Assembly: GCF_014643835.1 (NCBI RefSeq)
Contig: NZ_BMKD01000001.1
Coordinates: 248,001-312,000, forward strand
Reading direction: 5' to 3'
From: Mucilaginibacter rubeus
GTDB taxonomy: Bacteria; Bacteroidota; Bacteroidia; Sphingobacteriales; Sphingobacteriaceae
Length of the DNA stretch: 64,000 nucleotides
Positions 25,004 to 34,150 of the stretch are shown one piece after another; the first letter of the stretch is position 1; each line of letters opens with the position of its first letter. The translations under genes were made by a program, and so were the position numbers. The notes beneath the pieces were generated by a model. That model was not told where the DNA came from, searched no databases, and saw only the letters and a program-made list of their open reading frames with translations.

Positions 25004-27985
25004 ATGAAAAAACAATTTTTAGCTATCACTTTCCTTTTATCGGGCCTTGCTGCTTCGGCACAAAAAGTGCCTTATACTAATTGCGATAAATGCTGGCTGG
25101 CCGATTCTTTAGGTAATCATCGTGTAGTGTTAATTTTTAACGGTACTGGGAAAGTGGCTAAAGCAGTGATCAACTGGCGGCGCAGGGATAATGAGCCCGA
25201 AAACAAGCGGATCATTATTCAGGACGCTAAAACCAAACAAAAGATCACCAATGTAAAAGTTGGCACAGTAAACCGAGAAAGCGGTGAACTGTATTTTGAG
25301 CCAACATCGGGCAAGGGCACTTACTTTGTGTATTATATGCCTTACAAAAATGAAGGGCGCTCAAACTATCCTAAAGGTGTTTATCTCAAACCCGAAAATA
25401 CAGCTTCTACAGAGTGGCTTAACGCAGTAAGCGGCAAGGCGCCTGTAGCTTCGGTAAAAGAGTATCAGTCTATTGATGCTTTTAACAGTTTTTACCCGAT
25501 GGAGGTGATTGCTACTAAAGCAGAAACTGAAGCGTTGATTAGTAAACATAAAGCAGAAGCGTTTTTAGTTTTCCCGGAAGACAGGATGAACTCCATCCGC
25601 ATGACCAAAGATTTACCGCAACGCTGGATTGAGCTTGGTGCGAGGAGTACATATGCCGGTGAAGCAGCCCGCGGTGAAAACTTTGCATTTCAGTTGGGCA
25701 TTTACGCGCTGCAAAATATCGAAAATGTACAGGTAACATTCAGTGACCTTAAATCGGCTACTGGTAAGGTAATCCCGGCTTCGGCACTATTTTGTATCAA
25801 TACCGGGGGCACTGCTTATGATGCAAAACCACTTACTAATATTGTTAATGTTGCTAAAGGCGACATCCAGGCATTATGGTGTGGAGTAGATGTACCTGCC
25901 ACAGTTCTTCCTGCTATTTATACCGGTAATGCCACTATTAGCATCAACGGAAAACCTGCAAAAACAATTGCCTTATCTGTTAAGGTAAATAGCAAAATAT
26001 CGAAAGATGGCGGTGTAAGCGAGCCTTATAAAATGACCCGCCTGGGCTGGTTAAACTCAACCATGGCGCAACAAAATACCGTTATTTCGCCGTATACCCC
26101 GCTTGAAATAAGCGGCAATACTATTAGCCTGCTTGGCCGTAAAGTGGAGGTGAATAAAGATGGTTTCCCCAAACAGATCCAGACTTACTTTACCCCAGAG
26201 ATGACGGAGTACGCGGCAACACCTAATAACCTGCTTACCGAGGGCATCCACTTTCATTTTATTGATGCCGCCGGTAAAAAGATAAACCTGAAAAGCCAGG
26301 GTGTGCAATTCACTAAAAAAGAGGCAGGCACAGTGCAGTGGACGGCAGTAAGCGCTAATGATAGTTTACAGATGGATGTAACCGCCTCGCTGGAGTTTGA
26401 CGGCTTTATGGCTTATACCGTGAAAGTAAAAGCCCTGCAGGATGTTAGCCTGAAAGATATTACCATGCACATCCCTTTTAAAAAGGATTTTGCCAAATAT
26501 ATGATAGGCCTTGGTCAAAAAGGGGGCTACCGACCCGAAAACTTTGAATGGAAATGGGATGTTGCCCATAAAAACCAGGATGGTGCCTGGATAGGCAATG
26601 TGAACGGCGGTTTGCAGTATTCGTTAAGAGATGAAAAATATGTCCGTCCGCTGAATACTAATTTCTATTTGCAAAAGCCTTTGTTGTTACCAACTTCATG
26701 GGGTAACGATAACAAAGGTGGTATTAAAGTGGCATTTGACGGTAAAGCGGTATTGGCCAATAATTACAGCGGCGAGCACGACCTGAAAAAAGGGGATGAG
26801 CTTTATTATAACTTTACTTTATTGATAACGCCTTTCCATACCATCAATACCGATTTTCAGTGGGCTACAAGATTTTATCACGCGTACAAACCTATTGATA
26901 CTATAAAAAAAGCTGGAGCAACGCTTATCAATATTCACCACGCAACGGTAATAAACCCAACTATTAACTACCCGTTTATTGCATGGCAAAAAATGAAGGC
27001 CTATGATGACTCGGCCCATGCCGCCGGGTTAAAGGTGAAAATCTACAATACCATCCGCGAGCTATCAAACCATGCCTATGAAACTTTTGCGTTACGCAGT
27101 TTAGGCCATGAGATCTATTCACCGGGCAAGGGTGGAGGTTTTAGCTGGTTACAGGAGCATGTAGGCGATGACTATATTGCCGCCTGGTTTGTCCCTGAAA
27201 TCAAGGATGCCGCTATTATTAACAGCGGCATGAACCGCTGGCATAATTACTACGTGGAAGGTATGAACTGGTTAACCCAAAACGTAGGTATCGACGGTAT
27301 TTACCTTGATGACGTGGCGTTCGACCGTGTTACCATGAAACGTATCAAACGTGTATTAACCAAAGATGGTCATCCCGGCATTATTGACTTACATTCTGCT
27401 AACCAGTACAACAAAAGCGACGGATTTAATAACAGTGCTAACCTGTATATGGAGCATTTCCCTTATCTGAACCGTTTATGGTTTGGTGAGTATTTTGACT
27501 ATGAAAAAAATGATCCTGATTTCTTCCTGACCGAAGTGAGTGGTATTCCGTTTGGTTTAATGGGCGAGATGCTGCAAGGCGGAGGCAATAAATGGCGTGG
27601 CATGGTTTACGGCATGACCAACCGTATGCCATGGAGCGACGGTGCCGATCCGCGCCCGATCTGGAAAGCCTGGGATAATTTCGGTATGAAAGGCACAAAA
27701 ATGATTGGTTACTGGGTTGACGATAATCCGGTGAAAACCGATAAAGCCAAAGTGATAGCCACCGTTTACAAAAAAGATGGTGCCGCCATGGTTGCCGTTG
27801 CCAGCTGGGAAGATGCTGATACCGATTTTCAATTGAATATCAACTGGAAAAAATTAGGTATCAATCCGGCCGGAGCAACAATTACTGCTCCTGAGATAAA
27901 AAGTTATCAGCCTGGCAAAATATTTGGCTTGAATGACAGGATCCCGGTTGAAAAAGGCAAAGGCTGGTTGTTGATCATTAAATAA
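25004..27985 (+). CDS. Large exported putative glycoside hydrolase (GH123-like / DUF6067 type)
   Basis: A 993-residue protein with a signal peptide ending near AASAQK. There are N-terminal beta-rich regions to about residue 330, a middle domain with VEVNKDGFPKQIQTYF, and a TIM-barrel-like region (about 640-900) containing KVKIYNTIREL, GIDGIYLDDVAFDR, GIIDLHSANQYN, LWFGEYFDY and GLMGEMLQGGG. A C-terminal beta-domain ends KGKGWLLIIK. Overall it resembles proteins annotated as DUF6067/GH123-type N-terminal domain glycosidases; GH123 enzymes are beta-N-acetylgalactosaminidases. Candidate catalytic acids are in YLDD and the GEY/GEM blocks. It is the last gene of the locus, 153 bases after the cytochrome. 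Family assignment is from recall. Confidence 0.62.
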   Translation: MKKQFLAITFLLSGLAASAQKVPYTNCDKCWLADSLGNHRVVLIFNGTGKVAKAVINWRRRDNEPENKRIIIQDAKTKQKITNVKVGTVNRESGELYFEPTSGKGTYFVYYMPYKNEGRSNYPKGVYLKPENTASTEWLNAVSGKAPVASVKEYQSIDAFNSFYPMEVIATKAETEALISKHKAEAFLVFPEDRMNSIRMTKDLPQRWIELGARSTYAGEAARGENFAFQLGIYALQNIENVQVTFSDLKSATGKVIPASALFCINTGGTAYDAKPLTNIVNVAKGDIQALWCGVDVPATVLPAIYTGNATISINGKPAKTIALSVKVNSKISKDGGVSEPYKMTRLGWLNSTMAQQNTVISPYTPLEISGNTISLLGRKVEVNKDGFPKQIQTYFTPEMTEYAATPNNLLTEGIHFHFIDAAGKKINLKSQGVQFTKKEAGTVQWTAVSANDSLQMDVTASLEFDGFMAYTVKVKALQDVSLKDITMHIPFKKDFAKYMIGLGQKGGYRPENFEWKWDVAHKNQDGAWIGNVNGGLQYSLRDEKYVRPLNTNFYLQKPLLLPTSWGNDNKGGIKVAFDGKAVLANNYSGEHDLKKGDELYYNFTLLITPFHTINTDFQWATRFYHAYKPIDTIKKAGATLINIHHATVINPTINYPFIAWQKMKAYDDSAHAAGLKVKIYNTIRELSNHAYETFALRSLGHEIYSPGKGGGFSWLQEHVGDDYIAAWFVPEIKDAAIINSGMNRWHNYYVEGMNWLTQNVGIDGIYLDDVAFDRVTMKRIKRVLTKDGHPGIIDLHSANQYNKSDGFNNSANLYMEHFPYLNRLWFGEYFDYEKNDPDFFLTEVSGIPFGLMGEMLQGGGNKWRGMVYGMTNRMPWSDGADPRPIWKAWDNFGMKGTKMIGYWVDDNPVKTDKAKVIATVYKKDGAAMVAVASWEDADTDFQLNINWKKLGINPAGATITAPEIKSYQPGKIFGLNDRIPVEKGKGWLLIIK

Positions 27986-28299
27986 CAGTTAATGGATAAA
28001 AAATGGTTTATAACCATATACTTTTACATTGGCAGATCACTGAGTTAAACCCGCAGCCTGCCTTTGTGGTTTATTGATTGCTGGTTTATTATGTTAGTTT
28101 GCAGTGGTGGTATGTACCAAAAGCATGCATACCGCCTGCATTTTTATAAAAGCCGTAAACCCTTGAAACTGAACGGTAACAAGCTCTTTGATGCATTTGG
28201 GTAATAAAGTGAATTGAAATAAAATGAAAATATTTTAATCGAATCGGTAAATTGTTGGTACTTTCATAAAAAAATAACCAAAATATTGAATTACTACCA
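27986..28299. other. Gap of 314 bases; no feature recognised
   Basis: AT-rich sequence between the end of the polysaccharide locus and ppa. I see neither a good terminator hairpin nor a consensus promoter; the nearest is GTACTTTCAT about 40 bases before ppa. Confidence 0.4.
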
Positions 28300-28860
28300 A
28301 TGAATACACAGCATCCATGGCATGAAGTTTCAACCGGACCTAAAATTCCCTATATTGTAAACGCCGTTATTGAAATCCCTAAGGGTTCGAAAGCTAAATA
28401 TGAGATTGATAAAGAATCCGGGCTTTTAAAGTTAGACCGTGTTCTTTTTTCGTCCGTAATGTATCCCGCCAATTATGGATTTATCCCACAAACCTATTGT
28501 GATGATCAGGATCCGCTTGATATTTTAGTTTTATGCTCGGTTGATGTTTTTCCGCTGTCTGTCATCGAAGCTAAGGTGATAGGGGTAATGCATATGGTTG
28601 ACAATGGCCAGCAGGATGACAAAATCATCGCTGTTGCCAATAATGATATGTCGGTTAATTATATAAATGATTTAAGCGAACTGCCGCCGCATACTATTAA
28701 AGAGATTGAGTGCTTTTTTAAAGATTACAAGGTTTTGGAAGGCAAAAATGTAACTGTTGAACGCTGGATGGGGGTAAGCTACGGCCATCAGGTGATAGAA
28801 GATAGTATGGTATTATACGATGTTAATTTTAAACCCGTCCAAACCAAAGTTGCCGGTTAA
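28300..28860 (+). CDS. ppa: Inorganic pyrophosphatase
   Basis: A 186-residue cytoplasmic class I pyrophosphatase that splits PPi into two phosphates and pulls biosynthetic reactions forward. It shows [15 protein letters not shown] near the N-terminus, [11 protein letters not shown], and the metal-binding signature [11 protein letters not shown] (about residues 69-79). Length fits the bacterial family (about 175-190). It is transcribed alone and followed by a long hairpin. Confidence 0.95.
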   Translation: MNTQHPWHEVSTGPKIPYIVNAVIEIPKGSKAKYEIDKESGLLKLDRVLFSSVMYPANYGFIPQTYCDDQDPLDILVLCSVDVFPLSVIEAKVIGVMHMVDNGQQDDKIIAVANNDMSVNYINDLSELPPHTIKEIECFFKDYKVLEGKNVTVERWMGVSYGHQVIEDSMVLYDVNFKPVQTKVAG

Positions 28861-28875
28861 AAATATTAAGGTCTG

Positions 28876-28934
28876 ATAAAAAATGTTTAACCCTGCTTCT
28901 TTTTAATTGAGTTGCGGCGTTAAACATTTTTTAT
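28876..28934 (+). terminator. Long hairpin downstream of ppa
   Basis: ATAAAAAATGTTTAAC (28876-28891) pairs perfectly with 28919-28934, a 16-base stem with a 27-base loop. The stem is AT-rich and its right arm is followed by TTTTG, so it may act as a terminator or as protective RNA structure. Confidence 0.5.
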
Positions 28935-28939
28935 TTTTG
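28912..28939 (+). promoter_or_regulatory. Possible promoter of the glycosyltransferase gene
   Basis: TATTTTTG (28932-28939) fits TAnnTTTG, with TTG at 28912-28914 (17-base spacing, a little short). It overlaps the right arm of the ppa hairpin and would leave a leader of about 165 bases. Confidence 0.35.
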
Positions 28940-29111
28940 CTTCGTACCGGCGGGGAGCGCAGCGCAGATAATCTTTATGAGTACCGTTGGTTTCCTTCGG
29001 GATTTGCCTGCTCCGTTTATACCTCGATAATTTTAGGTTTAAAATTGCAGCAGGCTAAATAATCCCTCCGCGGGATGCATATTTGCATTCTCATATTGCT
29101 AATGATGTTTT

Positions 29112-30233
29112 ATGAAAATATTGCACATTATACCTGCTTATAAACCCGCTTACGGCTACGGAGGTCCAACTGAATCTGTATCGCGGCTATGCGAGGGATT
29201 AGCAGCTAATGGGCATAATGTTGATGTTTATACCACCACGGCCAACGGTAAAACCGAACTGGATGTAATACCAGGCGCAGTAATGGATGTGGAAGGGGTT
29301 AATGTAACATATTTTAAACGGATCACCGGCGATCATACACATGTTAGCCCTGCATTGTGGCGCAGGCTTGTTAAAACTGCCAACCACTATGATGTGATCC
29401 ATATCCATTCGTGGTGGAGTATTTTAAACGTAATTGCTGCACGGCTCGCCTTGTTAAGTAAAGCCAAGGTTATTTTGGCGCCCCGCGGCATGCTAAGCGG
29501 GTACGTATTTGAAAGCGGGAACAACAGCTACAAAAAATTGATCCATAAATTAGGTGGTCGTAGAATTTTAAAGAAATGCGTGCTGCACGCTACCGCCCAA
29601 TCCGAATATATCGAGTGCAGGAAGTTGATTCCGGGCTGGCAGGGCTTTGTATTACCCAATATTTTATCATTACCTGATATCGAAATAAAGGAACCCCGCA
29701 ATGAGTGTTTCACGGTTGTTTTTATGTCGCGCATTCATCATAAAAAAGGACTTGAAAAACTGTTTACTGCTATAAGCAAACTCTCTTTTAATCTGAAACT
29801 TGTCATTGCCGGCGATGGCGAAGAAGCATATATACAGCAATTGAAACGACTTGCAAATGAGTTAAATATACCTTCAAAAATTGACTGGATAGGCTGGGTG
29901 AACCGGGAGGAGAAATTTGAACGGCTTAACCAGTCTGACCTGTGTGTCCTCACCTCCTTTAATGAAAACTTCGCGAATGTGGTGGTTGAATCATTGCATA
30001 TGGGTACAGCTGTTTTAGTTTCCGAAAATGTAGGTCTTTCTGATTTTGTTGGTGAAAATAACCTGGGCTGGGTCTGTACATTAGATACCGACAGCATTAT
30101 CGAAAAACTGAACGAAGCCCACTTTGGAAAGCAAAAATTAGATCACATCCGTAAGCACGGCCGCGAAATTATCCGAACGACATTTCATGAGCAGGTGCTG
30201 ATAACAAAGTATTACGAAGAGTATTTAAAATAA
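29112..30233 (+). CDS. Glycosyltransferase, GT4-like (GT-B fold)
   Basis: A 373-residue cytoplasmic or membrane-associated transferase. The N-terminal domain begins MKILHIIPAYKPAYGYGGPT with the Gly-rich acceptor loop. The C-terminal nucleotide-sugar domain starts at VVFMSRIHHKKGL (about residue 200) and carries the E-x7-E motif in FNENFANVVVESLHMG. This is the pattern of retaining GT4 enzymes of cell-surface polysaccharide or lipid glycan synthesis. It stands alone, so the pathway cannot be named. Confidence 0.9.
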   Translation: MKILHIIPAYKPAYGYGGPTESVSRLCEGLAANGHNVDVYTTTANGKTELDVIPGAVMDVEGVNVTYFKRITGDHTHVSPALWRRLVKTANHYDVIHIHSWWSILNVIAARLALLSKAKVILAPRGMLSGYVFESGNNSYKKLIHKLGGRRILKKCVLHATAQSEYIECRKLIPGWQGFVLPNILSLPDIEIKEPRNECFTVVFMSRIHHKKGLEKLFTAISKLSFNLKLVIAGDGEEAYIQQLKRLANELNIPSKIDWIGWVNREEKFERLNQSDLCVLTSFNENFANVVVESLHMGTAVLVSENVGLSDFVGENNLGWVCTLDTDSIIEKLNEAHFGKQKLDHIRKHGREIIRTTFHEQVLITKYYEEYLK

Positions 30234-30339
30234 TCCCTCTTTTCTTTCGGTCAATTTACTATCCCCGATGGCTGCCTTCCTTTAAAGCTAAGGCCGAAAT
30301 GTGCGTTGGAAGCGAGGCTGGTATGGTTAAAAGGCCAGA

Positions 30340-30663
30340 CTATTGCCGGCCCTGCTGATACTTATAATGTAAATTCTTTAGCGTTTCTATAGTCGCCTCA
30401 TCTGTCGAGATCCCATAGCCCGTTACCAGTGTGCCTTTAATACCTTCCGCTGAGGCAAGGGCGTAAACAATAGCCTCATCGGCGGGGTCGGAGGGGCCTT
30501 CGTAGCGGTACAGGTCCACTATTTCAAATTCTTTTACCGGGAAGTTTTCCGCGCCTGCCTTAAGATGGTCACCTTCCAGGCTAAATTCATGGGTATAGCC
30601 CTGTTCTTTTAATTTGGTTATAGCTTCGGTTACCGTTGCGTAATGAAATTTTTGTTCTTCCAT
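30340..30663 (-). CDS. Small conserved protein, often mislabelled PRPP synthetase
   Basis: A 107-residue protein from ATG 30663 (MEEQKFHYATVTEAI); the frame runs a little further upstream but without added pattern. It has no signal or membrane segment. Features include LKEQGYTHEFSLEGDHLKA and YRYEGPSDPADEAIVYAL. Homologues in Bacteroidota are commonly labelled 'phosphoribosylpyrophosphate synthetase', but the protein is a third of the size of that enzyme and lacks its PRPP loop, so the label should not be used. Function unknown. It lies 35 bases after the cation transporter gene, possibly co-transcribed. Confidence 0.75.
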   Translation of the reverse strand: MEEQKFHYATVTEAITKLKEQGYTHEFSLEGDHLKAGAENFPVKEFEIVDLYRYEGPSDPADEAIVYALASAEGIKGTLVTGYGISTDEATIETLKNLHYKYQQGRQ

Positions 30664-30698
30664 GAGATAGGTGTTTGTTATCAATAGCTAATATACAA

Positions 30699-31631
30699 TT
30701 AAAGTACGCTGCCTGTTTCAGTAATTTCTGCCGAAAATGTTTCGGGCTGTACCAACACAAAACGTACTAAACTAAATTCCTGCTTAATGCATTCGCGAAT
30801 CCGGTCGATAGCCTCATTGATTTGCTGTGTATCAAGATCTTCCTTAAAGGCTACAATCAGCATCAAAATAATTTCATCGGGCGATTGATAGGTTGACAGC
30901 ATGTGCATCACCTTTAAAACGGCATTATCCTGTTCAACGAGGGTGCTTATCTTCGTACGCGATTCAGACGAAATACCTTCGCCCATAAGCAAACTCCTGC
31001 TCTCCCGGGCTAATATGGCCGAAACACCAACCAAAATTAAACCAACTAATAATGATGCTATACCGTCAAGCACGGGGATGTGATAACGATGGTTCAGGAA
31101 CATGCAAATGCCAACAATAAAAAGCCCTGCAACGGCTGCGCTATCCTCAAACATCACTAAAAAGGTTGATGGGTCTTTGCTTTTAACTACGGCATCCCAC
31201 CAGGTTTGATCGCCCCTTATGGCGTTAAATTCTTTCAGGGCGATGATGAGCGACGAGCCTTCAAATATGACGGATAATCCCAAAACGATATAACTCATCG
31301 TAGGATCGCCAAGGGGTTCGGGTTGGCGGATATGTAATATTCCCTGGTAAATAGATAGCCCTCCGCCCAGGCCAAATATCATGATAGATACAATGAACGA
31401 CCAAAAGTATAGCTCCTTACCGTAGCCAAAAGGATGGGTTTTATCGGGCTCTTTGCGGGCCCTGTGCAGACCAAGCAACAGCAGCAATTCGTTAGCGGTA
31501 TCCACTACAGAGTGGATTCCCTCGGAGATCATAGACCCGCTTCGGCCTATAATGCCCGCTATAAATTTGGTTATTGCTATGAGCAGGTTGGCAATTAGTG
31601 CGCTATATATCGATTTTTTTGATGAGGTCAT
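30699..31631 (-). CDS. Cation diffusion facilitator transporter
   Basis: A 310-residue inner-membrane divalent metal exporter. About six helices occupy residues 8-220, with the paired metal-site motifs HSVVDTANE (helix 2) and FEDSAAVAGL (helix 5). A cytoplasmic C-terminal domain (about 225-305) is of the ferredoxin-like CDF type. The likely metal is zinc, iron or manganese. It is adjacent to the AI-2E permease gene (5-base gap) on the same strand. Confidence 0.9.
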   Translation of the reverse strand: MTSSKKSIYSALIANLLIAITKFIAGIIGRSGSMISEGIHSVVDTANELLLLLGLHRARKEPDKTHPFGYGKELYFWSFIVSIMIFGLGGGLSIYQGILHIRQPEPLGDPTMSYIVLGLSVIFEGSSLIIALKEFNAIRGDQTWWDAVVKSKDPSTFLVMFEDSAAVAGLFIVGICMFLNHRYHIPVLDGIASLLVGLILVGVSAILARESRSLLMGEGISSESRTKISTLVEQDNAVLKVMHMLSTYQSPDEIILMLIVAFKEDLDTQQINEAIDRIRECIKQEFSLVRFVLVQPETFSAEITETGSVL

Positions 31632-31636
31632 ATTCC

Positions 31637-32677
31637 TTAATGCGCTATTACCTCGGCATCGCCAAGTTTTTTAACATACAATTCATCAACCAAAATCACA
31701 ATAATGGCCACAATAGGAACTGCCAATATGATACCCAGTACCCCCGAAAGCGTTCCCATAACCACCTGGCTGATGATGGTAAGCGCGGGAGGAAGGTTGA
31801 TCATACGGTTTTGTACTATAGGCACTACGATATTACTCACTACGGTTTGCGATACAACATAAATGAGCGCCACTATAATAGCGGTATTTGTGCCAATGGT
31901 AAGTGCAAGTAATACACCCGGTATCATGGCTATAACCGAACCCAGGTTAGGGATGATCTTTAACATGCCTGCAAATAAGGCTAATATCAATGCCGCCGGA
32001 ATTTCCATAATGCTTAAGCCCGTGGTAAGCAGCAAACCCAATAATACCATAGAGAGCAGCATCCCTTTAAGCCAGCCTTTTAATGAAAGACTGATCCTGT
32101 CCATAATATCTTGTCCCAAAGGCTTTTTTTGATCTGATAGCAGCATTAATATGCCATTTTTATAAACATCGGGATTGGTAGTGAAAAAAATACTCAGGAA
32201 CAGTATGATATAAATATCACCCAGCACGCCAAAGCTGGTACTGAAAAAGTGCTGTACCGTAACCACAACTTTATCGGGATCATTATCGCCCGAAAAATAA
32301 TCAAGTATTTGCTGCCCCGTTGGGTTTGAAGCCAGCTTAGCCTTAAAATTATTAACCGTATGCGGAAGCGTATCTTTAAGTAAAGTTATCTGGTGCTGTA
32401 TGGTTGTGCCCATTAAATAAAACAAGCCTGCTACAATTAAAAATGAACCAACTACAGATATGATCATGGCATACCGTCTGGGCATTTTAGTGTTACGCTC
32501 TATCAGGTCGCCAAGGCCATGAAAATAAGTCGCGATTAGTGCGCCTGAAAGTACCATGAGCAGTACGTTAAAAGCCACCCGGGCTATCAGTATCACTACA
32601 ACCAATAAGGCAACAATAGCAACAGTGTGCCATACTTTTTCGATATAAGTAAGCTCTTTCTCTTTTTTTGGGGTCAT
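31637..32677 (-). CDS. AI-2E family (PerM-like) membrane protein
   Basis: A 346-residue protein with about eight hydrophobic helices: two pairs near the N-terminus, a soluble middle (residues about 105-160), and a C-terminal block with IIPNLGSVIAMIPGVLLAL and the ending IILVDELYVKK. This fits the AI-2E/PerM family, whose members export small molecules or act as ion antiporters. It is probably co-transcribed with the cation exporter that follows. Confidence 0.88.
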   Translation of the reverse strand: MTPKKEKELTYIEKVWHTVAIVALLVVVILIARVAFNVLLMVLSGALIATYFHGLGDLIERNTKMPRRYAMIISVVGSFLIVAGLFYLMGTTIQHQITLLKDTLPHTVNNFKAKLASNPTGQQILDYFSGDNDPDKVVVTVQHFFSTSFGVLGDIYIILFLSIFFTTNPDVYKNGILMLLSDQKKPLGQDIMDRISLSLKGWLKGMLLSMVLLGLLLTTGLSIMEIPAALILALFAGMLKIIPNLGSVIAMIPGVLLALTIGTNTAIIVALIYVVSQTVVSNIVVPIVQNRMINLPPALTIISQVVMGTLSGVLGIILAVPIVAIIVILVDELYVKKLGDAEVIAH

Positions 32678-32904
32678 ATAGCAGGTATTTGTTCCATTAA
32701 CACATTCATGTACTCTAAATGTTTTGATTGAATTAAGTTAACAAGATATTACGAAAGAGATTTAGATCGATTGCTTTTAAACTTTTTAAAATGTTTTAGA
32801 AAGGAAGTGTAACAATTTAAATAAGTTTTTATGAAATTATTCCATCAAAAGATTTTTAACGATATTTAGGTTATACCGAACCAAAAACCATAACCCTCCA
32901 GTTG

Positions 32905-34143
32905 ATGAAGAAAAACTACTATATCGTAACGCTGATCATGCTTACGTTTTTTGTTATTTCGTTTTTAACCAATATTATCGGGCCGTTATCTCCCGAGTTT
33001 ATTAAGGATTTCAAGTTGAGCGATGTAATGGCAGGGGTATTGCCCTTTGCGTTTTTTATTGCCTATGGGGTTATGTCAATTCCGTCGAGCATGCTGGTTC
33101 AAAAGTATAATGAGAAAACCATTATGGTTGCTGCTTTTGTGGTGGCGTTCTTTGGCTCTTTACTATTGGCTGTTTATCCTAATTATCTTACTGCCATTAT
33201 ATCCTTGTTTTTAATTGGCTGCGGTATGGCTATGCTGCAGGTGGTGATTAATCCGCTGCTCCGCACATCAGGCGGGGAGGAAAATTACGCTTTTACTTCA
33301 GTATTGGCACAGCTCATATTTGGCGGGGCATCCTTTGTTAGTCCGCTGGTTTATTCATACATGGTTAAAAACATGGGGAGCAGCAAGGGTGGTATTTTCC
33401 CTTTGCTTGAGGCGCACGTACCCACAGCCATGCCCTGGATTTCGTTGTACTGGCTGTTTGCGGTTATTTGTTTAGGTATGTTGGTGATCATGCTGATATC
33501 TAAATTTCCGAAGGTTGAACTGGCCAGCGATGAAAAAGCCGGGCCATGGAAAACCCACATCGACCTTTTTAAAAAGCCCGTTGTTATAGCTTACTTTATA
33601 GCTTTGTTTTGTTATGTGGGCAGCGAGCAGGGCGTATCCTACTGGATGTCGCAATTTTTACTTGTTTACCACAAGTTTGATCCGCAAACCACGGGTGCCA
33701 GCGCGGTAGCCTATTTCTGGGGATTGATGACTGCCGGCGGCATTTTAGGCTTGTTTTTACTTAAATTGATGGATAGCCGCAAGCTGCTGGTGATCTTTAC
33801 CATTTTGGCACTCATTTTCCTCACGCTTGGTTTGTTCGGCAGCGCTCAAACATCATTGTACTCATTTTCAATAGTTGGCTTCTTCATGTCGGTAATGTAT
33901 CCCATTATATTCTCGCTGGCGTTGAGTTCGATAGCTGAAGATCACGGTTCATTTGCCGGGATCCTGGTTACCGGTATTATTGGCGGCGCAGTGGTTCAAC
34001 TCCTTATAGGAGGCTTGGGCAGTCTGTTTGGCTTAAGACAGGGGATGTTTTTCCTGTACATTACATTTGGCTACATGCTTAGCATCGGTTTTTGGGCTAA
34101 GCCACTGGTTACCAACAAAACTATTTTTGATAATAAAGCATAA
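32905..34143 (+). CDS. Sugar MFS transporter (FucP/NagP-like)
   Basis: A 412-residue, 12-helix permease beginning MKKNYYIVTLIMLTFFVISF. A TTG three bases earlier is also open, but ATG 32905 is preferred. Typical sugar:proton MFS features include FAFFIAYGVMSIPSSML and GCGMAMLQVVINPLLR, the latter characteristic of the FucP/NagP branch that carries fucose, glucose or GlcNAc. It is the first gene of a three-gene unit with a ROK kinase (7-base gap) and a GH2 glucosaminidase-like enzyme, so glucosamine, GlcNAc or a chitosan product is the likely cargo. Confidence 0.88.
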   Translation: MKKNYYIVTLIMLTFFVISFLTNIIGPLSPEFIKDFKLSDVMAGVLPFAFFIAYGVMSIPSSMLVQKYNEKTIMVAAFVVAFFGSLLLAVYPNYLTAIISLFLIGCGMAMLQVVINPLLRTSGGEENYAFTSVLAQLIFGGASFVSPLVYSYMVKNMGSSKGGIFPLLEAHVPTAMPWISLYWLFAVICLGMLVIMLISKFPKVELASDEKAGPWKTHIDLFKKPVVIAYFIALFCYVGSEQGVSYWMSQFLLVYHKFDPQTTGASAVAYFWGLMTAGGILGLFLLKLMDSRKLLVIFTILALIFLTLGLFGSAQTSLYSFSIVGFFMSVMYPIIFSLALSSIAEDHGSFAGILVTGIIGGAVVQLLIGGLGSLFGLRQGMFFLYITFGYMLSIGFWAKPLVTNKTIFDNKA

Positions 34144-34150
34144 TAAATAA

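Noticed and set aside
30340-30663. Label 'phosphoribosylpyrophosphate synthetase' for the small protein
   Set aside because: The protein is only about 107 residues and has no PRPP-binding loop; the label is probably a propagated error.
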